Shown in pieces: positions 1 to 8,982 of a DNA stretch of 64,000 bases (positions within the stretch are counted from its first letter, which is position 1; each line of letters opens with the position of its first letter). The position numbers and the translations under genes were made by a program. Source of the stretch: Acidobacteriota bacterium (lineage in GTDB: Bacteria > Acidobacteriota > Terriglobia > Acidiferrales > UBA7541); assembly GCA_021324935.1 (NCBI GenBank), contig JAJPIE010000043.1, positions 16,263 to 80,262 on the forward strand, written 5' to 3'. The notes below the pieces were generated by a model that saw only the letters and a program-made list of their open reading frames with translations, made no database searches and was not told the origin of the DNA.

Positions 1-559
1 GTTGATACAGGTGCTCGATGGCCAGGCGGCCTCCCGCTTCGTTGTCCACCATCGCGAAACTCACGCGATTCCCTGGTATTTCCCACCCAATCGTCACCGT
101 GGGCACCTCCGCCTTGTTCAGGTCGGCCAGCACATGGATGTCCACAAAGAGCCAGTTGGCCACCACGATCAAGCCGTCCACGTGGCGCTCCAGCAGCATT
201 TCTAGATAACGTTCGAAACGCTCGCGCTGGTTGTGCGCATCTGCAAGAATCGGAAGGTATCCCAGCGGGTAGAGGGCATTCTCGACGCCCCGCAGGATTG
301 GAGTGCAGAAGGGATCGGTCACGTCGAACATCATCACGCCGATGCTCTGGCTGCGCTTGCTGCGCAGGAACCGCGCCATGGCGTTGGGCCGGTAGCCCAT
401 CCGTTTGGCGCTCTCTTCGATCTTTTGCCGCGTGCCCGGTGCGATGTAGCGAGCCAGTGGCGCGTTGTTGAGCACGATGGAGACCGTGGCGGGCGAAAAT
501 CCCGTGGCCTTGGCGACGTCCTTCATCGTGACTTGCTCGCGCTTTCTCTTTGCGTCCAT
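1..559 (-). CDS. LacI-family transcriptional regulator (C-terminus beyond window)
   Basis: Translating the minus strand from the ATG at 559 gives MDAKRKREQVTMKDVAKATG and then a classic LacI helix-turn-helix (FSPATVSIVLN, followed by the hinge region MGYRPNAMARFLRSKRS). The periplasmic-binding-protein-like sensor domain starts at SIGVMMFDVTDPF and includes VDNEAGGRLAIEHL. About 186 residues are visible; a full protein is about 340, so the last 45% lies left of position 1. A second ATG at 526 (MKDVAKATG) is an alternative start. It follows the permease gene by 68 bases on the same strand and is probably the last visible gene of the SIS-permease-LacI operon. The operator at 3211-3230 is its likely target. 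The sugar effector cannot be told from sequence. Confidence 0.9.
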   Translation of the reverse strand, partial: MDAKRKREQVTMKDVAKATGFSPATVSIVLNNAPLARYIAPGTRQKIEESAKRMGYRPNAMARFLRSKRSQSIGVMMFDVTDPFCTPILRGVENALYPLGYLPILADAHNQRERFERYLEMLLERHVDGLIVVANWLFVDIHVLADLNKAEVPTVTIGWEIPGNRVSFAMVDNEAGGRLAIEHLYQ

Positions 560-627
560 CCGCCGGCCCTCGCGCGCCTATCATCGAATGACTTCTGCGG
601 AAATTGCAAATCAAAAACCGGCGGGCG

Positions 628-2061
628 CTACTCTTCAGGTGGTATTTCGAAGGAAAGCGTTTCGCGGAAACCTCTCGTTTTCCAGACGCCAAACGCGACA
701 CCCGCGGCCATCCAGATGGAGCCGACGAGAATCGCCGGCCGACTGAGATTCACCCACAATCCCAGGCAGATCAGGAACCCCAGGATGGGAGGAAGCAAGA
801 ACGATAGCTTTTTCTCCCGTGCGCGCACGTAATAGCGGAGAAATGCCGCGGCATTCACGCCCATGAAGGCGATCAGCGCGCCGAAATTCAGCATCTCCGC
901 GCCAAGCCCGTACGCTTCCCCGCCGTTTATGATTTTCTTGAACGTCTCCCACGTCAGCGCACTCGTTCCCAGCGAATAGGTCGTGTAGCCGGCCACCATT
1001 TCCAGCAGAAACGCCCCAAGCAGCGCCACCCCGCCAACTAGGAAGACGTTGTTGCGCGGAATGCGGTGCTTTTCGTCCACCGCTCCGAAAAACGATTTCG
1101 GCAGCGCGTTGCTGCGGCCCATTCCGTACAACAAGCGGGCTGCCCCGATCTGAGAGCCGAGTCCTGAGCCGAAATTCGCCAGCAGCAGTGTGAATCCTAC
1201 AATCGAAAACAGCGGCGCCCAGGACCGCCCTGCGACATACGAATACGCCGTGTTGATATCCGGAAAAGGCTGCGAAGCCGGCCAGATAAGTTGCGCGACG
1301 TAAACCTCCACCGCCGATAACACGCCGATCACCAGGCACGTCAGCACCGTCGCCATCAGAATATTCCTTCGCGGATTCTCCGCTTCCTCGGAGAGGGTGG
1401 ATATGCCATCAAATCCAATGTAGGTCAGCACGGCGATCGAGGTGCATCCGAACAATCCGCCCATCGTGAAGGTCTGCGGATCGTAAAACGGCCGTGTGAA
1501 GTAACCGCCGTCGTGCGGTGCGCCGAATATGTATCGGGCGCCGGCGACAAAAATTGCCACCACGACCGCTCCCATAAATACGGCCATGCCCGTATTTATA
1601 CGCGCGGAGGTTTTGATCCCCCGCACATTCAACAGGGTGAAGACGATGGCGAAAAAAATCTTCCAGATCCATGGCGGCACACCCGGAGCAAACTGGCTCG
1701 CTTGCCCCGCGCACCACACCGTGCAGATCAGCGGGTTCAGCATGTAATCCATCACCATGCTCCACCCGGTGATGTAGCCGACCGCGGGATTCACTTCTTG
1801 CGCCACGTACGTGAAAGCTGAGCCCGCGCTCGGATATGCCCGCGCCATTCGCCCGTAACTAATGCCGGTGAATAGCATTGCCACCATGGCGATCAAAATA
1901 GCGGTGACCACGTGGCCTTTGCCGCGGTCGCTCAACACGCCAAATACGGACATCGGCGCGACCGGTTGAATTACGATCACGCCGTAGAGAATCAGATCGG
2001 TCAGCGTGAGGGTTCGCCGGAGTCGCGGTCCGGCTTCCGTGGTGCCAGCGGCTGTGCTCAA
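628..2061 (-). CDS. APC-superfamily amino acid/amine permease
   Basis: This 477-residue polytopic membrane protein has about 12 hydrophobic segments and APC-family sequence throughout. Family features include an early helix (LILYGVIVIQPVAPMSVFG), the ARAYPSAGSAFTYV segment, and the GFDGISTLSEEAENPRRNI loop that APC transporters share. It probably imports an amino acid, amine or amine conjugate by proton coupling. Its ATG overlaps the stop of the SIS gene by 4 bases (ATGA), so the two are translationally coupled. Pairing an APC permease with a SIS-domain sugar isomerase recalls frlA-frlB of Amadori-product catabolism, so a glycated amino acid is a possible substrate. That is inference. Confidence 0.88.
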   Translation of the reverse strand: MSTAAGTTEAGPRLRRTLTLTDLILYGVIVIQPVAPMSVFGVLSDRGKGHVVTAILIAMVAMLFTGISYGRMARAYPSAGSAFTYVAQEVNPAVGYITGWSMVMDYMLNPLICTVWCAGQASQFAPGVPPWIWKIFFAIVFTLLNVRGIKTSARINTGMAVFMGAVVVAIFVAGARYIFGAPHDGGYFTRPFYDPQTFTMGGLFGCTSIAVLTYIGFDGISTLSEEAENPRRNILMATVLTCLVIGVLSAVEVYVAQLIWPASQPFPDINTAYSYVAGRSWAPLFSIVGFTLLLANFGSGLGSQIGAARLLYGMGRSNALPKSFFGAVDEKHRIPRNNVFLVGGVALLGAFLLEMVAGYTTYSLGTSALTWETFKKIINGGEAYGLGAEMLNFGALIAFMGVNAAAFLRYYVRAREKKLSFLLPPILGFLICLGLWVNLSRPAILVGSIWMAAGVAFGVWKTRGFRETLSFEIPPEE

Positions 2062-3200
2062 GCACCTCTCCTTTTCGAGGGGTTACTTCCGTTGGAGCCC
2101 AGCACCACGGCGCGCGTCAGATTTTTCGGCGCGTCGGGATTGAGCCCCTTCCGCAAACCGGTCGCGATCCCCAGCAGGTGTGCGGGTATTGCGGTCACAG
2201 GGTACCGTGCGAACTCCGGTCCATCAAGCGCAAGCTCAATGAAAAGATCGCTGTTTTTCTTCAGTTCCGGCGTGCCGCGGTTCGCAATCACGCAGATGTG
2301 CGCGCCGAGTTGCCGGAGTTCCTTCACCAATAATTCTTCCTCGCCGGCGGCCGCTTCGGAAATAAAGAAAGTGATCAGCGTATCCGGCCCCGCGATCGAG
2401 CGCGGGCCGTGCCGGAATTCCATCGAATGATAGACCTGCGCGTAGGAAGACGACATTTCCGTGACCTTCAGGCCGGCCTCCTGCGCCAGCCAGTAGTGCG
2501 CGCCCTGGCCCAGAAACACATAGTCCTTGATTTTTTGGCGCGCGGCGAAGTCGCGAATCTTCTTTCCGTGGGCTTCCAGCCAGGACTTTCCACGCTGCGG
2601 CAATTGGTCGAGCGCACTGGAAAGCTGGCTGTCGCCGACAAACTGCAGTCCCAGCCGCTGGAAAGCGAGCAGGATCGCCGTGAACGACCTCGTCATCACC
2701 GTGCTTTTTTCATCCGCCCAGTTCAGCTTGAAGCTGTGCGTGCAAAGCGGTTCTAGCGGACTTTGCGGGTTGCAGGTGACGCCCAGCGTCTGCACCGTTT
2801 TATGCTTTTGCAGGAGTTCCGCGGCGCGAAGCACTTCGGTGGTTTCTCCGGAGCGGGACATCAGCACGACTTGTTCGGCGCCCAGCCGGCGCAACGTTTC
2901 TTCCGGCGCAAACAAAAGCTCCGATGCCGGCACCCCCGTCGCTGGGATGTAAAGGTGCTTGGTCCAGAGCGCGGCAATCAGCCGCGACAAATAGTAACTG
3001 GAGCCGCAGCCCACGAATAGCCACGGGCTCCGCGGTGAAAATTGCGTCGCAAAAGCCGCCAGGAGCTGTGATTCGCGCAGTTGTATTTCCGTCTCGCTCC
3101 AGATCCGCGGCTGGGATAGAATTTCTTGCAAGGTATTTTCACCGGGCTCGGCGTGGTGCCTGGCGGCCGAAGGTTTGCGCTTTACGGTGGTCTTGGACAA
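2058..3200 (-). CDS. SIS-domain sugar isomerase/deaminase (GlmS-isomerase/AgaS/FrlB-like)
   Basis: The protein carries two SIS domains. The first contains LFVGCGSSYYLSRLIA and the phosphosugar loop LMSRSGETTEV; the second contains VFLGQGAHYWLAQEAGLKVTEMSSS and EFRHGPRS. There is no N-terminal glutaminase domain, so it is an aldose/ketose-phosphate isomerase or deaminase of the GlmS C-half, AgaS or FrlB type, not a true GlmS. I place the start at TTG 3200 (380 residues). It has a good Shine-Dalgarno (AAGGGG, 6-7 bases upstream), and the frame upstream of it runs through the LacI operator and promoter, so the 37 extra residues from an ATG at 3311 are not credible. It is the first gene of the operon with the APC permease and LacI. 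Confidence 0.85.
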   Translation of the reverse strand: MSKTTVKRKPSAARHHAEPGENTLQEILSQPRIWSETEIQLRESQLLAAFATQFSPRSPWLFVGCGSSYYLSRLIAALWTKHLYIPATGVPASELLFAPEETLRRLGAEQVVLMSRSGETTEVLRAAELLQKHKTVQTLGVTCNPQSPLEPLCTHSFKLNWADEKSTVMTRSFTAILLAFQRLGLQFVGDSQLSSALDQLPQRGKSWLEAHGKKIRDFAARQKIKDYVFLGQGAHYWLAQEAGLKVTEMSSSYAQVYHSMEFRHGPRSIAGPDTLITFFISEAAAGEEELLVKELRQLGAHICVIANRGTPELKKNSDLFIELALDGPEFARYPVTAIPAHLLGIATGLRKGLNPDAPKNLTRAVVLGSNGSNPSKRRGA

Positions 3201-3210
3201 GGAACGCCCC

Positions 3211-3230
3211 TTATTGAATCGTTTCAATAA
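3211..3230. promoter_or_regulatory. LacI-family operator (perfect palindrome with central CpG)
   Basis: TTATTGAATCGTTTCAATAA has perfect 8-base arms (TTATTGAA/TTCAATAA) around TCGT with a central CpG, the hallmark of LacI-family operators. It lies 10 bases upstream of the SIS start codon and just downstream of a possible promoter, where a bound repressor would block transcription. The LacI gene at the end of the same operon is the likely binder, giving autoregulation. Confidence 0.8.
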
Positions 3231-3233
3231 GGC

Positions 3234-3263
3234 TATATTGCGAAATCCCGGCCTTTCGCGCAA
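3234..3263 (-). promoter_or_regulatory. Putative sigma-70 promoter of the SIS-permease-LacI operon
   Basis: On the minus strand, TTGCGC (3263-3258) and AATATA (3239-3234) are separated by 18 bases. The predicted transcription start falls inside the LacI operator. The -35 box is weak, so the assignment rests mainly on its position relative to the operator. Confidence 0.45.
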
Positions 3264-3463
3264 GCCCTTATTTTCTCCGCAATTCTTCTTGCCAGCGCGC
3301 CCCCCGCGCATTACCCTGTCCCTCCGTACAGGAAATCCATATTTCCACGGCGGATATCTCTTCGCTCACACCGCTGTTTTCCCACGCAACATGCGTCCTC
3401 GCTTTCGCGTCTAATAGTCGTAAGGGGAACAAGGACCAGGTCGCGCGAGCCTGGACCACCAGC

Positions 3464-4774
3464 ATGGGCCAACTTTCCGTCATTTTCGAGCGCCGCCAAT
3501 TTCAGCGTGCATTGATGCACGTCGCCGGTTTTGTGTTGATTTTTCTTGCCGCGGACTGGCTTCGCGAAATTGTCGTTCGCTCGAATCCCGTTCTTCAGGG
3601 ATACCTGCAAATCACCACGGGCATATTCGCGTTTGTATTTGCCGCGGTTGCCTTGGTCCGCTTTCAGGGAACTCAGGACCGCATCTCGCTGATTCTCGGG
3701 TCCGGCTTTATGCTTTCCGGCGCTACTCTGGTCGCTTCCAGCGTCCTTTTTTTTCAGTTGAGTCATGAGAACCAGAACTGGGTTTTGTGGGCTCCAGTCG
3801 CCTGGTGGATCAGCCGCTTGCTGTTGGCTCTGTTGTTCGCAACGGCCCTCGTTGTGGAGCACTTCCTGCCCCGCTCCCGCCATCCAAAATTGGAAATTGC
3901 CGGTGGCCTTTCTGCGGTTATCGCCGCGACCTACTTGATCACTGCGTCGTTGCGAAGGCTTCCGCCGGATGCTTCTCATTACCCGCAGGCGTTCATTCCG
4001 AACCCGCTGCAGCTTTTGCCGGCGCTGATCTTTCTGCTTGCCCTGTTTGGTTACCGCCGCCGCAAGTACTTGCAGGATTCGGCATTCGATAAGGCTATTT
4101 ACCTGGCGGTCTGGCTGAATCTTGCGGCGCAGCTTGCGGCCTGCCAGTCTGTGAAACTCCTCGATGGCCCTTTCGTTTTCGCTCAGTCTATGAACGTGAT
4201 GAGCTATGCCATCCTCTTGGGCGGTGCGCTGTTCGACAGCGCAAAAACGTTCGAGCAGGTGCGGCACCTGGCGACCAGTGATCCGCTGACGGGTCTCGCT
4301 AATTACCGCAAACTGCTGGACGTGCTCGACACCGAAACCGAACGCACCCTGCGTACCGGCCGTCCCTTCGCCGTGCTGCTTCTCGATCTTGACGGGTTGA
4401 AAAAGGTCAACGACACCTATGGTCACCTGGTGGGCAGCCGCGCGCTTTGCCGCGTGGCGGATATCCTGCGCTTCCATTGCCGCGCTATCGACACCGCGGC
4501 GCGATACGGCGGCGACGAATTTGCCCTGATTTTGCCCGAAGCGCAGGAGGATGAAGCCGAGCGCGTGGCCGCCCGCATCCGCGAAACGCTGGCCGCAGAT
4601 CAGGAGCACCCGCCACTTTCCGCCAGCATCGGCGCCTCGGTTTATCACGGCGAGGGCGAGCGCGTCGAAAGGCTTCTCAAGGTAGCGGACCAGAATCTCT
4701 ATGCGGAAAAAGCGCGGCGGAAGGAGATTACCGGCTCATCGGAAAGCTCCCGCCGCCGTTTGAAGAAAAGCTAG
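3464..4774 (+). CDS. Membrane-bound diguanylate cyclase (GGDEF)
   Basis: The 436-residue protein begins with about 270 residues containing seven or so hydrophobic helices (an uncharacterised MASE-like membrane sensor), followed by a GGDEF domain that opens at ATSDPLTGLANYRKLLDVLD. The active-site loop is RYGGDEFALILP. The product-inhibition I-site RxxD (RAID) sits five residues before GGDEF, so the enzyme should make cyclic di-GMP from two GTP and be feedback inhibited. No EAL domain follows. It is divergent from the LacI-controlled operon and convergent with the M16 genes. A PilZ protein at 54.6 kb is a possible c-di-GMP receptor, though not linked. No clear Shine-Dalgarno precedes the ATG. 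Confidence 0.92.
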   Translation: MGQLSVIFERRQFQRALMHVAGFVLIFLAADWLREIVVRSNPVLQGYLQITTGIFAFVFAAVALVRFQGTQDRISLILGSGFMLSGATLVASSVLFFQLSHENQNWVLWAPVAWWISRLLLALLFATALVVEHFLPRSRHPKLEIAGGLSAVIAATYLITASLRRLPPDASHYPQAFIPNPLQLLPALIFLLALFGYRRRKYLQDSAFDKAIYLAVWLNLAAQLAACQSVKLLDGPFVFAQSMNVMSYAILLGGALFDSAKTFEQVRHLATSDPLTGLANYRKLLDVLDTETERTLRTGRPFAVLLLDLDGLKKVNDTYGHLVGSRALCRVADILRFHCRAIDTAARYGGDEFALILPEAQEDEAERVAARIRETLAADQEHPPLSASIGASVYHGEGERVERLLKVADQNLYAEKARRKEITGSSESSRRRLKKS

Positions 4775-4790
4775 TGCGAGCTTCTCGCCA

Positions 4791-6182
4791 TCACTTCGCG
4801 GGCTCGAAGGGCGTCAACTGATCCGCAATCTTCGCCTTGTCCCCCACCACGACGATGGTCATTTCTTCCGGCTTGATGTAATTCTGGACCATTTTCTGCA
4901 CCTCGGCCGGCGTGACCGCGTTGACGTTTGCCACATAGGTCTTCAAGTAGTTTTCGCCCAACCCCTGAAAATCCACGTATTGCAATTGCCCGATCAGCGC
5001 GCCGCGGCTGGAATTCTGAATCACGAAAATGCCGGAGAGATAGTTCTGTATGCCCTTCAACTCCGAGTTGGACACCGGCTCCTTCTGCATGCGCGCGATT
5101 TCTCCAAAGATCTCCTTCAGCGAAGGTCCGGTGAACTGTGTGGTCACGTCCGCGCTCTCCGCCCAGTAGCCATCGTGATAGCGCCGCGAAAGTTCGCTGC
5201 GGGGTGAATACGTGTAGCCCTTCTGTTCGCGGATATTCGCGGTGATTCGCGAATTGAAGGAACCCCCGAGCAGAGAGTTGGTGACAATCAGCGGCACCGT
5301 ATCCGGGCTGGTGGCCGGGGGCACGGGAAGCCCCACGATTAAGGTGGACTGCGGCGCTCCCGGGCGGTCAGTCAGGTCCAGAACGTGCTGCGCCTTCATC
5401 ACCGGCACGTTTTCCATTCGCGCCGGCCCCTTTTCCCAGCCGCCGAAACTCTCTTCAATGGCTTTTTTCACCGCGGCGCCATCGAACTTGCCCGCCACGT
5501 AAATATGCGACCGCTGCGCTCCAAAATTTCCATGATAAAAATCCTTCACGTCCTGAAGCGCCAGCTTCTTGACTTCCTCTTCTGTCGGCAACACGGTTGC
5601 GTACGGGTGGTCGCCGTAGAGAATTTTCCGGAATCGGACGAGCGCTTTCGTTTGCGGCTGGGAATTGCTTAGTGCGATCTGGCGCAGCGTGTCGTTTTTC
5701 AACCGTTCGATTTCCGACTGCGGCAAGCGCGGGTGCTCCGCCACGTCGGCCAGCAATCGAATGGCATCGGGCGTAAATTCCTGCAATACGTCCAGGCTCA
5801 GCTTGGTCTGGTCCGAGCCGGCGCCAATTTCCAGGGTGCTTCCCATGCGCGCGGCTTCCTCGGCCACTTGCTGAGAAGTCAGTTTTTCGGTGCCTTCCTT
5901 CATAAGGTCGGCAGTCAAGCCGGCCACGCCGACGCGCGCGCTGCCTTCATTAATCTCTCCCGCATTTACGGCGAGGCTGATCGTGGCCTTGGGAATAATT
6001 CCGTACGGAACCAGGGTGACCTTCAGCCCATTTGGCAGCGTGTAAGTTTCGTTCGCTGGCACGGTGAAGGCCTTTGCCGGCCCGCCCTCGGGAGGTGTTT
6101 GTTTCTGCGCGAACGCCGGAGCGGCGATGGACAAAGTGGAGGCGGCGACCAGCAGGCTCAGCTTTTGGATCGATGTCTTCAT
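4791..6182 (-). CDS. M16-family peptidase-like protein, non-catalytic partner
   Basis: This 463-residue protein starts with a signal peptide (MKTSIQKLSLLVAASTLSIA, cleavage near APAFAQ) and has the M16 fold: YTLPNGLKVTLVPYG near the N-terminus and GLPVPPATSPDTVPLIVTNSLLGG with SRITANIREQKGYTYSPRSE in the C-half. The zinc motif HxxEH is missing; the equivalent place reads LMKEGTEKLTSQQ. It is therefore probably the substrate-binding half of a heterodimer whose catalytic half is encoded 15 bases upstream on the same strand. The pair should work in the periplasm. This division of labour is common in bacterial M16 pairs; the substrate is unknown. Confidence 0.9.
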   Translation of the reverse strand: MKTSIQKLSLLVAASTLSIAAPAFAQKQTPPEGGPAKAFTVPANETYTLPNGLKVTLVPYGIIPKATISLAVNAGEINEGSARVGVAGLTADLMKEGTEKLTSQQVAEEAARMGSTLEIGAGSDQTKLSLDVLQEFTPDAIRLLADVAEHPRLPQSEIERLKNDTLRQIALSNSQPQTKALVRFRKILYGDHPYATVLPTEEEVKKLALQDVKDFYHGNFGAQRSHIYVAGKFDGAAVKKAIEESFGGWEKGPARMENVPVMKAQHVLDLTDRPGAPQSTLIVGLPVPPATSPDTVPLIVTNSLLGGSFNSRITANIREQKGYTYSPRSELSRRYHDGYWAESADVTTQFTGPSLKEIFGEIARMQKEPVSNSELKGIQNYLSGIFVIQNSSRGALIGQLQYVDFQGLGENYLKTYVANVNAVTPAEVQKMVQNYIKPEEMTIVVVGDKAKIADQLTPFEPAK

Positions 6183-6197
6183 CTCTGGTTTCCTTTC

Positions 6198-7610
6198 CTA
6201 CTGGTTTTTTGCCGGCGTCTCAGCGTCTTTCGCCTTCGGCGCGGGTTGGACTTCCACGACGGTGCGGTTGGCGGAGCGCAAATATTCTTGCGCGGTCTTC
6301 ATCACGATCTCTGGCGTCACCTTGTCGAATTGCGCGACCAGGTCGTTCACCTTTGCCGGATTGTCGTCGAACAGCGCGAAGCTCGCGAGCAGGTCCATCA
6401 GACCAAACCCTCCGAACTGGCCCATGGTGTCGTAGAGGCTGGAGCGCAGCTTCACGCGCGCACGGTCCAGGGTTTTCTGGTCCACCGGTTTGTTGCGCAG
6501 CGGTTCGATCACCGAATCCATCGCTTCCAACACGGTTTCCGGCTTGGTCGTGGGGTCGTAAATCACGTACGCCGAAAAGAGCATCGGACCCTTGTAATTG
6601 AACATGTTGCCGAGCAGGTTGATGCCCCCGTTGACGCTGTCCGTCAAGCCGCGCTTCTGCACGAGTTCCTGGTGCAGAAGGCTGTCGTCGCCTTCGATCA
6701 GGATCTGGTCCAGCAGGCCCATCGCGTAATATTCAGGCGTGTTGCGTTCCGGCATGTGGTAGCCGATGGCCAGCGCCGGCCGGGGAGCCAGCGCGTCCTG
6801 CTTGACGACGATCTTTTCTTTTTCCTGTCGTGGCTCGCTCAAATCCGGCTGCGGGGGAAGCTGCGCGGACTTGATGCCGGCAAAATATTTCTCAACCATT
6901 TTCTTCGCGTCCGCCGGCTCGAAATCGCCGACGATCACGAGCACGGCGTTGTTCGGCGCGTAATAGGTGTCAAAGAACTGCTTCACTTCATCGAGCTTGG
7001 CCGATTCGATGTCCGAAAGATCGCCATAAAAATTGTGCGCGTTGTACCAGTTGGAATTCGCGGCCATCGGCAGGTCGATCCACGGGAAGCCGCCGTAGGG
7101 ACGGTTGAGCACGTTCACTTTCACTTCGTTGCCCACTACGCCCTGCTGATTTTTCAAATTCGCATCGGTGACGTCCAGTCCATGCATGCGGTCCGCCTCC
7201 GCCCACAAGACCGTTTCCAGTTTGTTGGAAGGAACCACTTCGAAGTAGTTGGTGAAATCGAACCGCGTGGAGCCGTTCAGGATCCCGCCGTTGGCCTGCA
7301 CCAACTTGATGAACTCCATCTTGCCGAGGTTCTGTGAGCCTTGAAACATCATGTGCTCGAACAAGTGCGCAAACCCCGTGCGGTCTTTCGGCTCGATGCG
7401 GAATCCGATCCGGTAATAAACTCCCACGCAAACCGTCGGTGCCGTGTGGTCCTGCGAGAGCACCACGCGCAGCCCGTTGGGCAGCTTGTAATACTCCACC
7501 GGAACGTGAAATTCGCTTGCGGTTGCCGCCATGCCGGGAATGGCCACGGCCAGCAGCAGAGTGCAGAGCGCCAGCACACCCGGTGCCGCGCCTATTCGTC
7601 CTTCTTGCAT
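6198..7610 (-). CDS. M16-family zinc peptidase, catalytic subunit
   Basis: The 470-residue protein has a hydrophobic signal segment (VLALCTLLLAVAIPGMAATA) and an M16 catalytic domain with the inverted zinc motif HLFEH in GFAHLFEHMMFQG. A distal glutamate ligand candidate lies in VVGNEVKVN about 70 residues later. The second domain carries the family's ALAIGYHMPERNTPEYYAMGLLDQIL region. It should act on periplasmic peptides. It lies 15 bases upstream of a non-catalytic M16 gene; co-transcription and a heterodimer are expected. A sarcosine-oxidase-like gene precedes it on the same strand by 118 bases. Confidence 0.93.
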   Translation of the reverse strand: MQEGRIGAAPGVLALCTLLLAVAIPGMAATASEFHVPVEYYKLPNGLRVVLSQDHTAPTVCVGVYYRIGFRIEPKDRTGFAHLFEHMMFQGSQNLGKMEFIKLVQANGGILNGSTRFDFTNYFEVVPSNKLETVLWAEADRMHGLDVTDANLKNQQGVVGNEVKVNVLNRPYGGFPWIDLPMAANSNWYNAHNFYGDLSDIESAKLDEVKQFFDTYYAPNNAVLVIVGDFEPADAKKMVEKYFAGIKSAQLPPQPDLSEPRQEKEKIVVKQDALAPRPALAIGYHMPERNTPEYYAMGLLDQILIEGDDSLLHQELVQKRGLTDSVNGGINLLGNMFNYKGPMLFSAYVIYDPTTKPETVLEAMDSVIEPLRNKPVDQKTLDRARVKLRSSLYDTMGQFGGFGLMDLLASFALFDDNPAKVNDLVAQFDKVTPEIVMKTAQEYLRSANRTVVEVQPAPKAKDAETPAKNQ

Positions 7611-7728
7611 GCTTCCTCCTAAACCGGGAACGTCCGAATAACCGTGAGGATGGAATGAGGCAAACCCCTGCCTTTAGTAAAGACGCAATGCCCGGCGGAA
7701 AGTTTCGCGGCTTCCGTTCCCAACCCGA

Positions 7729-8883
7729 CTAATATACCGTCCTTTTTTGCTCCGTGGCTTTGCTGGCCAGAGAGAAGCGGGGTTCCGCTTTCTGTTCGCC
7801 GGTGATCATCCCGGCCAGGTATTCCCCGAAGGCTGGGCCGTGCTTGAAGCCATGCCCAGAGCCCCCACCAGCCAGCCACACGTTGGGCAGATCCGGATGG
7901 CGGTCGATCAGAAAGTCCCCGTTGGACGTATTTTCATACTGGCACACCCGCGTTTCGGTTATGGGCGAGTCCTTCAGGGCGGGGAAACGCCGGCACACGT
8001 AACTTCGCGCCCATTCCGCGCCTTCGGTGCTCGTGATGCGCGATTGCGTATCCGGATCGACGCGCGGGCCGTGTGTGTCTCGCGCCAGCTTCAAACCGCG
8101 AAATTCGATGTCCGGCATGCCATAGACTTCGTCGTTATTGAAGAGCCACGTGGGCAGCGTGGGAGCCGCGAAACGCGCATCGCCCGCCGGGCTGCCAAAA
8201 AAAAACACTTCCTGCCGCGTCGGAAAAATGCGCTGCCCAAGAAGTTCAGGAAAGACTTTCCCAAGCCACGGCCCGCAGGCAAAAACGAACTGGCCGGCGG
8301 AGAACGATTCGCCGGTGGACGCGGCGATCTTCGGAAGAGGTCCGTTTCCTTTTGGTGAGGCCGCTTGCGCGATGCGGAACTCGACGCCTTTTTTCTTCGC
8401 TTCGTCGATCACCGTCTGCACGCCGCGCCGCGCCATCAGCACGCCGCTGTGCGGCTCCAGTAATCCCCGACTCACTCCCTCAAAATTCACCTGGCGATAG
8501 CGCTTCGCCAGGGTCGAATTGTCCATCACTTCGTGCGCGATGCCGCAGCGCTCCAGCGTGGCCTGCGAATCCTTCAAGCGGCCAATTTCTTCCCCTTCCA
8601 TCCACAGCACGCCGGTTGGATGAAACAGGGGCTGGCCGGACTGCGATGCAAGCTCTTTCCACTGCGCCAGCGATCGGTGGGACCACCGCGTGTAGATCTC
8701 ATCCGCGGCATAGCTCATGCGGATAATGCGCGTTTCTCCGCCCGAGCTGGCGCGCGAGTGCGCTGCCCCGTACGCCTCCAGCACCACCACTTTGCATTTG
8801 CGTCGCGCCAGGTGCCACGCCGTCCAGGAACCGAAAACGCCGGCTCCGATCACCGCCACGTCGTAGTTCGTCCTATCTGCCAT
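7729..8883 (-). CDS. FAD-dependent amine oxidase, sarcosine/N-methyltryptophan oxidase type
   Basis: The 384-residue protein opens with a Rossmann FAD-binding motif (VAVIGAGVFGSWTAWHLARR) and the family's SSGGETRIIRMSYA segment. Near the C-terminus it has TRVCQYENTSNGDFLIDRHP; the cysteine there matches the covalent FAD attachment site of monomeric sarcosine oxidases. AGGGSGHGFKHGPAFGEYLA follows. It is expected to oxidise an N-methyl or other secondary amine to an imine with H2O2 release. Length matches the SoxA/MTOX/pipecolate oxidase family; which substrate it uses cannot be settled from sequence. It is divergent from the VPS10-type gene, with 99 bases between. Confidence 0.88.
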   Translation of the reverse strand: MADRTNYDVAVIGAGVFGSWTAWHLARRKCKVVVLEAYGAAHSRASSGGETRIIRMSYAADEIYTRWSHRSLAQWKELASQSGQPLFHPTGVLWMEGEEIGRLKDSQATLERCGIAHEVMDNSTLAKRYRQVNFEGVSRGLLEPHSGVLMARRGVQTVIDEAKKKGVEFRIAQAASPKGNGPLPKIAASTGESFSAGQFVFACGPWLGKVFPELLGQRIFPTRQEVFFFGSPAGDARFAAPTLPTWLFNNDEVYGMPDIEFRGLKLARDTHGPRVDPDTQSRITSTEGAEWARSYVCRRFPALKDSPITETRVCQYENTSNGDFLIDRHPDLPNVWLAGGGSGHGFKHGPAFGEYLAGMITGEQKAEPRFSLASKATEQKRTVY

Positions 8884-8982
8884 AGCGCCGTTATTCTAGC
8901 GCGAGACTCTTCTTCCTGCTGGCCGATGCACGTTTATCGGAGTACTATCTTCGCTTGCCGTAAATCCTCCTTGGGGGACCCT

